DNA of 64,000 nucleotides from assembly GCF_021462825.1 (NCBI RefSeq), contig NZ_JAKEEB010000023.1, positions 1 to 64,000 of the forward strand, given 5' to 3'. Each line of letters opens with the position of its first letter. The first letter of the stretch is position 1. This DNA comes from Streptomyces glomeratus (lineage in GTDB: Bacteria > Actinomycetota > Actinomycetes > Streptomycetales > Streptomycetaceae). This document shows positions 43,009 to 52,292 of this stretch, in pieces. The notes beneath the pieces are model-generated. The model saw only the letters and a program-made list of their open reading frames with translations. It had not been told where the DNA came from and did not search any database. The position numbers and the translations under genes were made by a program.

Positions 43009-44103
43009 TCAGCCCCTCGAACGAATTTTCCCCATCCGTTTCAGGATCCGGTCGGCCGGCTCGAAGAGTTCCGGCCGCGACAGCACCGCATTGCGCAGTG
43101 CCCGGACCGGGGCGCGGCGCGCCCTGTGTCCGAACGCGACTGGGTGACGGCGCGTCACCCACCCTTCCGACACGGAAAGTTCCCGTGTCTTCAGGGAGTC
43201 CTTGTATTCCTTCTGGCCCCGCCCGAGATCCAGATAGGCGATGCCGTCGGCCGCGGCCGCCTCGGCCATCCTCAGATGCAGGATCAGTCCGGGCGAGTAC
43301 TTCGAGAATTCCGGGTCGTAGGCCGGGAACCAGCAGGCCAGCACCCGCTCGGTGCGCAGTCCGAAGTGCGCCGCGACGGGCCGGTCGTCCGCGTAGAGCA
43401 CCGAGAGGATCCCGGCGAACGGCTCGGAACGGGTGTGGAAGAGCTGGTGCACCAGCTGGTTGATCCAGGGGTGCGCGAAGCGGTCGCTGCGCCCGGTCCT
43501 GCGGTACTGCGCGGACTTCCAGGCCATCAGCGTCCGCAGGGCCGCCGGGTCGCGCTCGTCGTGGACGTAGCGCATCCGGCCGGTGTCCCGTCCCAGCTTG
43601 CGCTCCTTGGCGAGCGTCGTACGGGTGAACTTCGGCGACTGGGCGCGCAGGCGGCTCAGATAGACTTCGTACCCTTGGTCGACGTCCATGACCGGGGACG
43701 GGAAGGTGCCGGAGGCCCCCGCCTCGAACGGCTCCTGGCCTTCCACGAGGTGGTCGAACTCCCAGACGGCGAGCCCGCAGGCCCGCAGCAGTTCGTGTGC
43801 GTCCCAGGCGAAGCCGGGCCGGTGTACCAGGCCCTGGCAGTCCGAGACGCCGAGGCCCACGGCCCGTCCGACCCCGGCGGTCGTTCTCTGGAACGGGAAG
43901 AAGGCGGCGGGCTCGCCGTCCTCGTACGCCACCGCGATCCGGACGCCGCGTCTCGTCCGGCCCACGGCGAGCGTGAACTCCGGTGACAGGAACGGGTTCG
44001 CCAGCTCGGGCGAGCCGTTCAGATGGGCCTTCGACTGCAAAGCCGTCCATGCCGCCCGGTCGGCGGCGCTCAGTTCGCCGGGGCGGTACACCCTGATGTC
44101 CAC
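43009..44103 (-). CDS. CelD/BcsL-like GNAT acetyltransferase
   Basis: A 364-residue protein of the family named for CelD/BcsL, GNAT enzymes linked with cellulose and exopolysaccharide production. The start RVYRPGELSAADRAAW and the C-terminal GNAT half with VLYADDRPVAAHFGLRTERVLACWFPAYDPEFSKYSPGLILHLRMAEAA and YLDLGRGQKEYKDSLK are typical. It probably adds acyl groups to the polymer or its lipid-linked unit. It is preceded four bases away by a small membrane protein gene and lies just upstream of the glycosyltransferase operon. Confidence 0.87.
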   Translation of the reverse strand: MDIRVYRPGELSAADRAAWTALQSKAHLNGSPELANPFLSPEFTLAVGRTRRGVRIAVAYEDGEPAAFFPFQRTTAGVGRAVGLGVSDCQGLVHRPGFAWDAHELLRACGLAVWEFDHLVEGQEPFEAGASGTFPSPVMDVDQGYEVYLSRLRAQSPKFTRTTLAKERKLGRDTGRMRYVHDERDPAALRTLMAWKSAQYRRTGRSDRFAHPWINQLVHQLFHTRSEPFAGILSVLYADDRPVAAHFGLRTERVLACWFPAYDPEFSKYSPGLILHLRMAEAAAADGIAYLDLGRGQKEYKDSLKTRELSVSEGWVTRRHPVAFGHRARRAPVRALRNAVLSRPELFEPADRILKRMGKIRSRG

Positions 44104-44107
44104 GTCG

Positions 44108-44530
44108 TCAGGCCCGTCTTCTCGCCGTGCGGCGGCGCTGCCGCCGTACCGGTACCAGCAGGAGAACGAGGGAGCTGATCACGGTCACCGCGAGGATCCC
44201 GCCGGTGACCGACCACCGGTGGACCGCCAACATGCCTTGGGCAACCAGAAGGTCGATCGCGATCGCTCCCGCCACGGACACCAGCGCGCGGGGCCAGGGA
44301 TCCAGCCCCCGCAGAGCGGCGCCGACCGCCGTCGACGGCGCTGCGAGCAGGAAGAACAACGTGAACGGGCCGCGCAGCGGCGAACCCGAGTCGCTCAGCG
44401 CGAGGATCGCACCGACCCCCGCAACGGCGACGGCCACGCCGACGAGCAGTGGGAACAGGCCCCTCCCCGGATCCTGTCCCGGCCCCCCGTCCCCGCCGGA
44501 CGGAGGTGGCTTGATGCGTAAGGTCTGCAT
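44108..44530 (-). CDS. Small membrane protein upstream of acetyltransferase
   Basis: A 140-residue protein with a Pro/Gly-rich N-terminus and four hydrophobic segments (FPLLVGVAVAVAGVGAILAL, FTLFFLLAAPSTAVGAALRG, ALVSVAGAIAIDLLVAQG, GGILAVTVISSLVLLLVPV), ending in an Arg-rich tail. I do not recognise a family. It shares an operon with the CelD/BcsL-like gene (4-base gap) and may hold that enzyme or other parts at the membrane. Confidence 0.68.
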   Translation of the reverse strand: MQTLRIKPPPSGGDGGPGQDPGRGLFPLLVGVAVAVAGVGAILALSDSGSPLRGPFTLFFLLAAPSTAVGAALRGLDPWPRALVSVAGAIAIDLLVAQGMLAVHRWSVTGGILAVTVISSLVLLLVPVRRQRRRTARRRA

Positions 44531-44848
44531 TGGCGACTTTGCCCCCCGAAGCGCCGGATGCCGGGCTTCAATGTCGCGCAGCCGGGAGGGGGCCGTCAAG
44601 ATGCGGAGGCGGGGCGCACGGGTTCTCAGCCCCCGTAAACATGTGTTCGCCAGGGGGCCTGGCCTCTTGGCGCCGTCGTCCGAAAGCCGAACGGACAGGT
44701 CATGCGCGTGCCGTAACCGCGCAACGGGGCGGGGGTGAACATCTGGGCCGATCCGAATGAATACCGAAAAGGGTCTTGGCATGGACACTTCCAGTCAACT
44801 CGCGTAGCTGCTACCACCGTTGTGGCAGATCCTGTTAAAGGAGGTTCC
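44531..44848. other. Divergent gap upstream of the GDSL lipase
   Basis: 318 bases containing the promoters of the small membrane protein (minus) and the lipase (plus). Apart from AAAGGAGG at 44837-44844 for the lipase, no clear motif was found. Confidence 0.45.
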
Positions 44849-45655
44849 ATGAGACGTTCCCGATTTGCGGCGTACGTGACTTCGCTCCTCCTCGCCGTCG
44901 GCCTGGTCCTCACCGGGGCCGCCGCGGCGCAGGCGTCACCGCTCGCCGCGACCGGTGGCTACGTGGCCCTCGGTGACTCCTACTCCTCCGGCGTCGGCGC
45001 CGGCAGCTACATCAGCTCCAGCGGCAGTTGCAACCGCAGCACGAACGCCTACCCGTACCTGTGGCAGGCCGCTCACGCCCCCGCTTCCTTCAGCTTCCTG
45101 GCCTGCTCGGGCGCCAAGACGACCGATGTCCTGAGCAACCAGCTCGGCACCCTCAACTCGGCCACGAGCCTTGTGTCCCTCACCATCGGCGGCAACGACG
45201 CGGGCTTCTCCGACGTCATGACGACCTGTGTGCTCCAGTCCGACAGCGCCTGTCTCTCGCGGATCGCGACGGCAAAGGCATATGTCGACACGACCCTGCC
45301 CGGCCAACTGGACGCCGTCTACTCGGCGATCCGCGCCAAGGCCCCCTCGGCGCATGTGGTCGTGCTGGGCTACCCCCGCTTCTACAAGCTCGGCACCAGC
45401 TGCGTCGGACTGTCCGAGACCAAGCGTTCCGCGATCAACGGCGCCGCCGACCACATCGACGCCGCGATCGCCAAGCGCGCCGCCGACCACGGTTTCTCCT
45501 TCGGCGACGTGCGCACCACCTTCAGCGGCCACGAGATCTGCTCGGGTGACTCCTGGCTGCACAGCCTCGACTGGCTGAACATCGGCCAGTCCTACCACCC
45601 CACCGCGGCCGGCCAGTCCGGCGGCTATCTGCCCGTGATGAACGGCGCGGCCTGA
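44849..45655 (+). CDS. Secreted SGNH/GDSL lipase
   Basis: A 268-residue secreted hydrolase. The signal peptide ends near residue 29 (LAVGLVLTGAAAAQA-SP). Block I is VALGDSYSSGVGAG with the catalytic Ser at 44, block III is IGGND and block V is SYHPTAAGQ with the catalytic His at 250. Six Cys suggest three disulfides, as in the Streptomyces extracellular lipases of this family. It hydrolyses esters outside the cell. Start chosen by AAAGGAGG upstream of ATG 44849. Only four bases separate its stop from the convergent kinase gene. Confidence 0.93.
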   Translation: MRRSRFAAYVTSLLLAVGLVLTGAAAAQASPLAATGGYVALGDSYSSGVGAGSYISSSGSCNRSTNAYPYLWQAAHAPASFSFLACSGAKTTDVLSNQLGTLNSATSLVSLTIGGNDAGFSDVMTTCVLQSDSACLSRIATAKAYVDTTLPGQLDAVYSAIRAKAPSAHVVVLGYPRFYKLGTSCVGLSETKRSAINGAADHIDAAIAKRAADHGFSFGDVRTTFSGHEICSGDSWLHSLDWLNIGQSYHPTAAGQSGGYLPVMNGAA

Positions 45656-45659
45656 ACGG

Positions 45660-47282
45660 TTACGAACTCGAGGGGGAGGCCCCGTACGACGGGGTCTCCG
45701 TCTCACACGTCACCGAGAACGGCACGGTGTTGGACCTGACCTCCACCGGAGAGCGCACCTCCACACCGATCGCGTTGTGCACCGAACCGCCCGGGTCGTA
45801 CGTCGTGACGACGACCTGCCGCTGCTTGGTTTTTCCGCCGCCCTCGGGGAAGGACAGCGTCTTCCAGCCCGGGTCCGACACCTCCCCCGTCGCGGTGACC
45901 CAGCGGTAGGACACGTCGACCGGGACGTTGCCGACCGTGAACGTGGCCGTGAACGTGGGCGCCGCGGAGTCCGGCGGCGGACAGGCACCGGAGTAGTCGG
46001 TGTGCGCCCCGGCGACCGTGACCCGCACGTACGGGACGGACGGGCTCGCCGTACGGCCGCCCTCGCCTCCGTCCCCGCCTCCGCCTCCGGCCGAGGACCC
46101 GCCGGAGGGCGCCGGGCCCGATTCCGTGCTCCTCCCGGAACCGCTCGAAGCCCCGCCGCCCACGGTGTCGCCGCGGGAAGCACCGCTGCTCGTACGGCCG
46201 GCGCCGCCGCTGCCGTCGTTCCGGTGCACCAGCGCGTACGTCAGTCCCGCCAGGGCGAGCGCGAGCGCGGCCAGACCCGCGACCAAGGCCACGGCGGCAC
46301 CGCGGCGCCGCGGCGGCGGCCCGGACCGGGCCGGGTACGCGGGCTGCGTCACGCCACCGGGGGCGGGCGTGGGCAGCGGCGGAGTGGGGGACCCGACCGG
46401 GAAGGCCGGGACCGTCGGCGCGTAGGAGGGGGCGGGGGCGCCCGCGCGCGCGGTGCCGCCCGCGCCGACGATCCGCAGATCCTGTTCGGCCTGCTCGGCA
46501 GGGATGCGCTCGGATGGGTCCTTGCGCAGCAAGCCTTCGATCACCGGGGCCAGCGCACCGGCCCGGCGCGGCGGCGGCAACTCCTCGTCGACGACCGCCC
46601 GCAGCGTGCTCAGCGGAGTGTTCTGACGGAACGGGGAGTTGCCCTCGACCGCCGCGTACAGCAGCACGCCCAGCGACCACAGATCGGACTCCGGTCCAGG
46701 TGTGCGCCCCAGCGCCCGCTCCGGGGCGAGGAACTCGGGTGAGCCGATGACCTCCCCGGTCATGGTCAGCGCCGAGCTGCCCTCGACCGTGGCGATGCCG
46801 AAGTCGGTGAGGACCACCCGGCCGTCGTCGGCCAGCAGCACATTGCCCGGTTTGACGTCGCGGTGCAGCACCCCGGCCGCGTGCGCGGCGCGCAGGGCGG
46901 CGAGGACCTCGGCACCGATGTGCGCGGCCCGCTGCGGGGAGAGCGGGCCCTCCGCGTCCAGCAGGTCCGACAGTGCGATGCCGCGGATCAACTCCATCAC
47001 GATCCACGGGCGGCCGTCCTGGTGGGCCACGTCGTAGACCGTCACCACGTTGCGGTTCGCCACCCGGGCCGCGGCCCAGGCCTCGCGCTCCAGCCTGGTG
47101 TACATGCGCTCCACCTCGGCCGACGGGAGCCCGGCGGGGGCGCGCACCTCCTTGACGGCGACCTCGCGGTGCAGGACCTCGTCATGGGCCCGCCACACCG
47201 TCCCCATGCCGCCCTCGCCGAGGGGGGACAGCAGACGGTAGCGTCCCGCGATCACACGTTCATGGCCCGGTTCTTCGGACAC
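45660..47282 (-). CDS. Membrane Ser/Thr protein kinase (PknB-like)
   Basis: A 540-residue eukaryotic-like kinase. The cytoplasmic kinase domain has GEGGMGTV, K44 (VAVKEV), HRDVKPGN (140-147), DFG (160-162) and APE, all intact. A Pro-rich juxtamembrane part is followed by one membrane segment (AVALVAGLAALALALAGLTYALV) and an extracellular Ser/Gly-rich region that ends in a beta-type domain (VTVAGAHTDYSGACPPP onward). It is therefore a receptor-like kinase sensing something at the wall. Start GTG at 47282 is preferred; an ATG frame 12 codons upstream is open. It is the last gene before the convergent lipase, with no terminator visible between. Confidence 0.9.
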   Translation of the reverse strand: MSEEPGHERVIAGRYRLLSPLGEGGMGTVWRAHDEVLHREVAVKEVRAPAGLPSAEVERMYTRLEREAWAAARVANRNVVTVYDVAHQDGRPWIVMELIRGIALSDLLDAEGPLSPQRAAHIGAEVLAALRAAHAAGVLHRDVKPGNVLLADDGRVVLTDFGIATVEGSSALTMTGEVIGSPEFLAPERALGRTPGPESDLWSLGVLLYAAVEGNSPFRQNTPLSTLRAVVDEELPPPRRAGALAPVIEGLLRKDPSERIPAEQAEQDLRIVGAGGTARAGAPAPSYAPTVPAFPVGSPTPPLPTPAPGGVTQPAYPARSGPPPRRRGAAVALVAGLAALALALAGLTYALVHRNDGSGGAGRTSSGASRGDTVGGGASSGSGRSTESGPAPSGGSSAGGGGGDGGEGGRTASPSVPYVRVTVAGAHTDYSGACPPPDSAAPTFTATFTVGNVPVDVSYRWVTATGEVSDPGWKTLSFPEGGGKTKQRQVVVTTYDPGGSVHNAIGVEVRSPVEVRSNTVPFSVTCETETPSYGASPSSS

Positions 47283-47345
47283 GGGCGTCCCCCATTCGCA
47301 TCCGCGCGACGTATGCACTCCGCGTGATTTCTCCCCAAAAGTAGC

Positions 47346-49013
47346 TCAACCGAGTGCGGATGCCGCCCCCTTGAACACCAGTCCGGCCCCGAGGACCACG
47401 ACGACGAACGCCGACCCCAGGGGCGCGGTCCTGCGCACCAGCGCGGCGGCCGGGCCGCGGGTCCAGCCAGGACGCCGGTCGAGGACGCGGTTCATCCCGC
47501 TGCCCAGCTTGACCACCGCGACCCCGGCCGCGGTCAGCGTCAGGGCCAGTCCGACGCCGTAGGCGACGACCAGCAGCAGCCCGAACCAGGCCTTTCCGAG
47601 CGCGGCGGCGCCGACGAGGACCACCACGGCGGAGGGACTGGGAACCAGCCCGCCGGCGAAGCCGAGGAGGATGGTGCCGCGCAGGGTGGGCGCGGTGGGA
47701 TGGGTGTGGGTGAAGCCGCCGTGGGAGTGGGGGACGCCGTGGGAGTGGGCGTGCGGGTGCTCGTGGTCGTGGTCGTGCTCGTGGTCGTGCTCGTGGTCGT
47801 GGTCGTGCGGGTGTTCGTGCCCGTGCTCGTGCGGATGGTCCGAGCGGGTGTGACCTCCGTGCGCGTGGTCCCCGTGTACGGGGTCCCCGTGTGCGTCGTC
47901 CGCGTGTGCGTGGTCCGCATGTGCGTGCCCGTGTGAGTGGCCGCCGGGCGCGTGCCCGTGTGCACGGCCGTGCGCGGGGATCCGGTTGCGCCAGGCCCGT
48001 CGGACCAGCGACGCGCCCGCCAGGGTGACCAGGATCCCGCTGGCCAGGCCCAGCCAGGCGATCACCGACGGTGCCGCCGCCGAACCCGCCGTGACCAGCA
48101 GGCCCAGGGCGACCACCCCCAGGGTGTGGGTGACCGTCACGGAAGCGGCCAGGGGCAGCACGTCCCGGAGCTTCGCCCGGCCGCCGCGGGCCGCCGCGGT
48201 GGCGGCCATCAGGGTTTTGCCGTGGCCCGGGGCCAGCGCGTGCATCGCCCCGAGGCCGACCGCGACGACCAGCGCGAGCGCGGCGAAACCGACGGTGAGG
48301 TGGTGCCCCGCGACGAGGTTGTCCAGTGCCCGGGTCCACCGGTCGGCACCGCGCGGCAGCACGGCGGCTCCGGGGGCGTCCCGCCGGTCGTCGGCGAGGG
48401 CCGGACCGCCCGGGCGCATGCGCACCGAGGCCGTTACGGTGTCGGACGGCGACGAGAGCAGATCCTTGGGGTAGTCGGTCAGCTCCCGGGACACGGACGT
48501 CTTCGGCACGTCGGACGCGGTGAGCGTCATACGGTCACCGCGCGCGGTGATCTCCCGCCAGCCGGGGCCGGTGGCCGCGCCCGCGCTGTGGAAGCCGAGG
48601 GCCACGCCGTCCCTCCGGGGCAGGGGCGCCCGCAGACCGCACTCCACGCGCAGGGTGTGCAGGCCCGCCTGGCCGGGCCGCAGTTGTGCCCGGCTGGTGC
48701 CGACGGCCAGCGGGACCGTGTGTCCGTCCACGGTGACGGTGCTGCCCTCCGCGGCCTTCGCGCACCGTTGCCGGGCCCACTCGGTCAGGCCGAGCTTCTC
48801 GAGGTCCGGCCCGGCCTGGGTGGCCGGGATCTCGGCGAGGTCCTCCACATGGTCGATGCGCAGCCGTCCGGGAGCGGCGACCAGGCCGTCGTACCGGTTG
48901 ACGGTGAAGTTGCCGAGCGGGTGGGCGCTCGCGGAGCCGGCGGGCACCATGACGAGCGCGCAGGCGGCCGTGAGGGCGGCGGCGCCCGAGGCGGCGACGC
49001 GGCGCAGGTTCAC
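47346..49013 (-). CDS. NicO/HupE-type nickel/cobalt transporter with His-rich loop
   Basis: A 555-residue membrane protein. The signal peptide ends at GSASA-H, giving an N-terminal His (HPLGNFTVNRY) as in HupE/UreJ-related proteins, followed by an extracellular domain to ~230. The transport core has six to seven helices with the NicO motif LGAMHALAPGHGKTLMAA. Between two helices a loop (348-438) carries about 35 His residues, many as HD or HE pairs, suited to metal binding. It is the third gene of the DUF4331-TPR operon, overlapping the TPR gene as GTGA. Confidence 0.87.
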   Translation of the reverse strand: MNLRRVAASGAAALTAACALVMVPAGSASAHPLGNFTVNRYDGLVAAPGRLRIDHVEDLAEIPATQAGPDLEKLGLTEWARQRCAKAAEGSTVTVDGHTVPLAVGTSRAQLRPGQAGLHTLRVECGLRAPLPRRDGVALGFHSAGAATGPGWREITARGDRMTLTASDVPKTSVSRELTDYPKDLLSSPSDTVTASVRMRPGGPALADDRRDAPGAAVLPRGADRWTRALDNLVAGHHLTVGFAALALVVAVGLGAMHALAPGHGKTLMAATAAARGGRAKLRDVLPLAASVTVTHTLGVVALGLLVTAGSAAAPSVIAWLGLASGILVTLAGASLVRRAWRNRIPAHGRAHGHAPGGHSHGHAHADHAHADDAHGDPVHGDHAHGGHTRSDHPHEHGHEHPHDHDHEHDHEHDHDHEHPHAHSHGVPHSHGGFTHTHPTAPTLRGTILLGFAGGLVPSPSAVVVLVGAAALGKAWFGLLLVVAYGVGLALTLTAAGVAVVKLGSGMNRVLDRRPGWTRGPAAALVRRTAPLGSAFVVVVLGAGLVFKGAASALG

Positions 49014-50557
49014 TTCGTCGCCTCCAGGGCCTTGCGGGCCTCACGAGCGCCCACGGGGGAGAAGCCGGGGTTGAGGCGCAGGGCCGAGGCGAGCGAGGCG
49101 CGGGCCTGGTCCGTTCGGCCCAGGGCCCGCTCGATCGTTCCGCGGTGGTAGAGGAAGACAGCGTTGCGGTAACCGGTGGCCGTGGCCTGCCGGGCGTAGG
49201 GGAGGGCCTCCCGGTCACGGCCGCTCATGTGCAGGGCCCAGGCGAGGGCATCCGCGGTGTGCACGGTGTGGCGGCGCGCCCACTCGGCGCGGGCGGCCTT
49301 GAGCGCGGCCTCGTGGTCGCCGTGGTCGGCGGCGGCCAGGGCGGTGTCGAGGTCGGCGTCGACGCCGTTGGCACGGGCCAGCGAGACCCACGCGTCGACC
49401 AGGGCGTACTGGTCGCGGGCCTTGGCCCGGTCGCCCTCCTTGCCGCGTGCCTCGTACAGTTCGCCGAGTTCCACGAGCGGCTGGGGGAGCGGATAGCGGT
49501 CGACGACCTGCTCCATGCCCCGGATCGCGTCGGCGGTGTCACCCTGGGCCGCCTGGGCGCGGGCCCGGCCCTCGAGCGCGGGAAGGTAGTTCTCGTCGGC
49601 GGCCAGGGCGCGCGCGTAGTGGCCGAGGGCGGTCTTGTACTGCCCCTGGTTCCAGGCGAGCTGGCCGAGCGCGGTGGCCACGTAGGCGATGTCGCCACGG
49701 CTTGTGGCCGTGCTCAGCGCCTGTTCCAGGACCCGGCGGGCGGACCGCACGTCGCCGCGCAGTTCGTGGACGTAGGCGTAACGGGTGAAGACGGGTACGC
49801 CCGGGCGGCGCGCGTCGGCCAGGTCGGCGGCCTTGGACGCGTCGGTGTAGCGGCCGAGTTCGACGAGCGCGTCGATACGGGAGGACAGCGCGCGCTCGCT
49901 GTACGGGTTCTGCTTCAGGGCGCGGTCCGCGTACGTCAGGGCACCGGTGAAGTCATGGCGGGCCGCGGCGAGGGCGGCGCGGCCGGCGAGCGCGGCGTCG
50001 TTGTCCGGGCGCAGTGCCAGGGCACGGTCCAGCGCGCGCTGTGCCTGCGGATAGCGGGAGGGATCCCCCTTGGTGCGCGCCTGTTCGACGTAGGCCAGGC
50101 CCAGGGTCGACCAGCCGCCGAAGTCACGCGGCTGAGCGCGGAGATGGGCTTGCAGGGACCGGATGCTCCCGTCGAGGTCACCGCCGGCGAGTAGTGCGGG
50201 AGAGAGCGCGCCGGACGTGGACGCCACCGGGGCGGTACGGCCGGTGTCCCGTACGGCGCCGAAGACGACGGCGCCCGCGGTCAGCGCGACGGCCAAAGAG
50301 GCGGCACAGAGACCGAGCTGCACGGACCGCCACCGCCGCCCGGCCGCGGAGAACCTCCGCAGGGCTGCCAACCGGTCACCTCCGCCGACGGGCTCGGCGG
50401 AGCCGGCCACGGGACCACCCGACGCGCCGTCCGCTCCGCTCGTGGCGCCCTCCTCGGGCGTGGTCTCCGCCGCGCGGAGCGTCGCTGGCGTCGGCTCGGC
50501 CTCCGGCCGGCCTTCGTGCCCGCTCTCCGGCGCGCTCTGGTTCGTACGCGGGGACAT
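49010..50557 (-). CDS. TPR-repeat membrane-anchored protein
   Basis: A 515-residue protein. A long Glu/Ala-rich N-terminal arm is followed by one membrane segment (about 78-102, LGLCAASLAVALTAGAVVFGAV) and an extracytoplasmic array of tetratricopeptide repeats to the C-terminus (for example GGWSTLGLAYVEQARTKGDP, GALTYADRALKQNPYSERAL, ALGHYARALAADENYLPAL). TPR arrays hold protein partners. It sits between a DUF4331 gene and a metal transporter gene in one operon, the same trio being common in actinobacteria (inference), so it may help assemble or present them. Confidence 0.87.
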   Translation of the reverse strand: MSPRTNQSAPESGHEGRPEAEPTPATLRAAETTPEEGATSGADGASGGPVAGSAEPVGGGDRLAALRRFSAAGRRWRSVQLGLCAASLAVALTAGAVVFGAVRDTGRTAPVASTSGALSPALLAGGDLDGSIRSLQAHLRAQPRDFGGWSTLGLAYVEQARTKGDPSRYPQAQRALDRALALRPDNDAALAGRAALAAARHDFTGALTYADRALKQNPYSERALSSRIDALVELGRYTDASKAADLADARRPGVPVFTRYAYVHELRGDVRSARRVLEQALSTATSRGDIAYVATALGQLAWNQGQYKTALGHYARALAADENYLPALEGRARAQAAQGDTADAIRGMEQVVDRYPLPQPLVELGELYEARGKEGDRAKARDQYALVDAWVSLARANGVDADLDTALAAADHGDHEAALKAARAEWARRHTVHTADALAWALHMSGRDREALPYARQATATGYRNAVFLYHRGTIERALGRTDQARASLASALRLNPGFSPVGAREARKALEATK

Positions 50558-50698
50558 GCCCTCTCCTCAATCTCCCGGTCGGAAACGGTCGTTGTCGAAA
50601 GCAGAGCGGCGCGGCCCGCGCCGTGGGGGATGGGTGGGTACGGGCCGCGCCGGTCGAGGGGGACGGGACCGAGGGGCCGGTCCCGTCCGGCGGGCGGG

Positions 50699-52225
50699 TC
50701 AGTACGCCCGGTGGCGGGAGCGCCGGCGCCACCACAGCAGCGCCGTGCCCACCAGCAGGACGCCGGCCGCACCGGCCGCCGCGGAGGACGCGACCAGCGT
50801 GGTGTCCGGGCCGCCGGCACCGGTCGGCATCAGCCCGTCACCCAGCTGGTTGCGCACGTTGTTGCCGGTGCCCTTCGCCAGTGGACCGCGCGAGCCCGAG
50901 GTGGGCTGGGCCAGGTACGGGAAGGAGTGCTCGAACTTCTGGTCGTTCGCGTCGACCGCGTCGCCCAGATCGTTCTTCGAGCCCACCAGTTCGCCCTCCA
51001 CCACCTGGAGCGCCTCGTCGATCACGTCGTCGGTGAGCCGGCGCCCGTTCGGGAAGCCCGCGTTGTCGCCGTCGAGCACACCGAGCCGCTTCGGGGAGGC
51101 GGCGGGCTTGATCGAGGTGTTGAGCCGCAGCTCCTCCGACGGCCGCACGTTCGGCGGCTGGTTGAGGCCCTTGACGCCCTTCAGGAAGACGTCGACCAGG
51201 TCGTTGCGCGGCTCCGCCGGCGCCTTGATCTTGTAGATCGCCTCGATGAGCTTCGGCAGCTCCGGGTTGGTCACGTTCTTGAGGAACTGCGCGTCGTCCC
51301 ACGGTGAGGACGCGTTGAACTTGTCCTTGTCCTTCTGGGGGTTGACGACCTCGTTGACCAGCGGGTTGCCCAGACGCGAGACCTGCGACCAGTCACCCTT
51401 GGCGTCCTTGCGCTGGACCGTCGACCAGATGCCGACGACCGGCTGGTGCGCCGACTCGCGGATGTAGTCGTTGGGCACCTGAAGCGCGAGGGAGTTGACG
51501 TTGTAGCCCTTGAGCGTGTCGTTGCCGACCTCCGAGAGGTTCCCGCCGTACAGCAGGTCGAAGACGCGCAGATCCGCGAAGAAGGGGTCGTCCGCCTGAC
51601 CGGCGAACGTCGTGGCGCCGCCCGTGAGCTTGTAGACGGCCTGGTTGCGCAGCTTGCCGTAGTCCGGCATGGACGCCTTGCCGACGTTCGAAGGGGCGAC
51701 CGGCACGTTGTCCGCGAGTTTCGTCTTGGAGACCAGCTTCTGCTTGTGCAGCTTGATGAGGTCGATGTCGTACGTCTGCGTGACGTTGAGGTCCGGGTCG
51801 TCGATGCTGTCGACCGGACCCGTGTTGTAGAGGAACGTGTTCTTGTTCTTGACGTGCGTCTTGAACGTGTAGCGGAAGATCAGCTCGCTCTGCGCGTCAC
51901 CGTTGTTGTCGACGTGGATGTCGTACTGCGCGTCGTCCGCGAACGTGTAGAAGTTCGGGCCGCCCGCCGGCTCCTCGAACGGCACGAAGTTCGCGATGAC
52001 CGTCGTCGTGTCCGGCTTGTCCGGGCTCACGAACGCATACAGGTCGGTGTTGTCGTACTGCGGTTGCCCCGAGATGAGCGGAGCCTCCCGGTGGGAGGAG
52101 GCGGAGGCCGCCCCCGGTTCCAGCGCGGTCACGCCGGCGGCTGCGAGCCCGCCGGCGGCCAGCGCACCACAGATGAGGGTCGCGATGCTCCTGCGCCCCG
52201 CGCCGCTCCTGGAGATAGGTGTCAT
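50699..52225 (-). CDS. DUF4331 family secreted/membrane protein
   Basis: A 508-residue protein with an N-terminal signal (IATLICGALAAGGLAAAGVTAL, cleavage after ASA-S), a DUF4331 domain (SSHREAPLISGQPQYDNTDLYAFVSPDKPDTTTV at the start, with the paired LYNTGPV and YGGNLSEVG blocks) and a C-terminal membrane helix followed by an Arg-rich end. Function unknown. DUF4331 genes are often under ECF sigma control, and a SigK-like promoter lies 40 bases upstream. It heads the operon with the TPR and NicO genes. The start at 52225 follows GGAGGA. Confidence 0.87.
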   Translation of the reverse strand: MTPISRSGAGRRSIATLICGALAAGGLAAAGVTALEPGAASASSHREAPLISGQPQYDNTDLYAFVSPDKPDTTTVIANFVPFEEPAGGPNFYTFADDAQYDIHVDNNGDAQSELIFRYTFKTHVKNKNTFLYNTGPVDSIDDPDLNVTQTYDIDLIKLHKQKLVSKTKLADNVPVAPSNVGKASMPDYGKLRNQAVYKLTGGATTFAGQADDPFFADLRVFDLLYGGNLSEVGNDTLKGYNVNSLALQVPNDYIRESAHQPVVGIWSTVQRKDAKGDWSQVSRLGNPLVNEVVNPQKDKDKFNASSPWDDAQFLKNVTNPELPKLIEAIYKIKAPAEPRNDLVDVFLKGVKGLNQPPNVRPSEELRLNTSIKPAASPKRLGVLDGDNAGFPNGRRLTDDVIDEALQVVEGELVGSKNDLGDAVDANDQKFEHSFPYLAQPTSGSRGPLAKGTGNNVRNQLGDGLMPTGAGGPDTTLVASSAAAGAAGVLLVGTALLWWRRRSRHRAY

Positions 52226-52264
52226 GCCGTCCGTCCTCCGTGCCAACTTGCCTGACGCACCGGG

Positions 52265-52292
52265 ATTCGGAGCGGCCCCCGAGGCGGATTGG
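52265..52292 (-). promoter_or_regulatory. SigK-type ECF promoter candidate for the DUF4331 operon
   Basis: On the minus strand CCAATCC (52286-52292) is followed after 15 bases by CCGAAT (52265-52270), close to the mycobacterial SigK consensus CCATCC-N16-17-CCGAAT. The -10 element ends 40 bases before the DUF4331 start codon. The divergent neighbour is a SigK-like sigma factor. Confidence 0.6.

Noticed and set aside
47750..47940. GTG/GTC-rich repeat read on the plus strand as a possible Val-rich repeat protein or CRISPR-like array
   Set aside because: It is the reverse of the His/Asp codon repeats of the NicO loop; there are no unique spacers.
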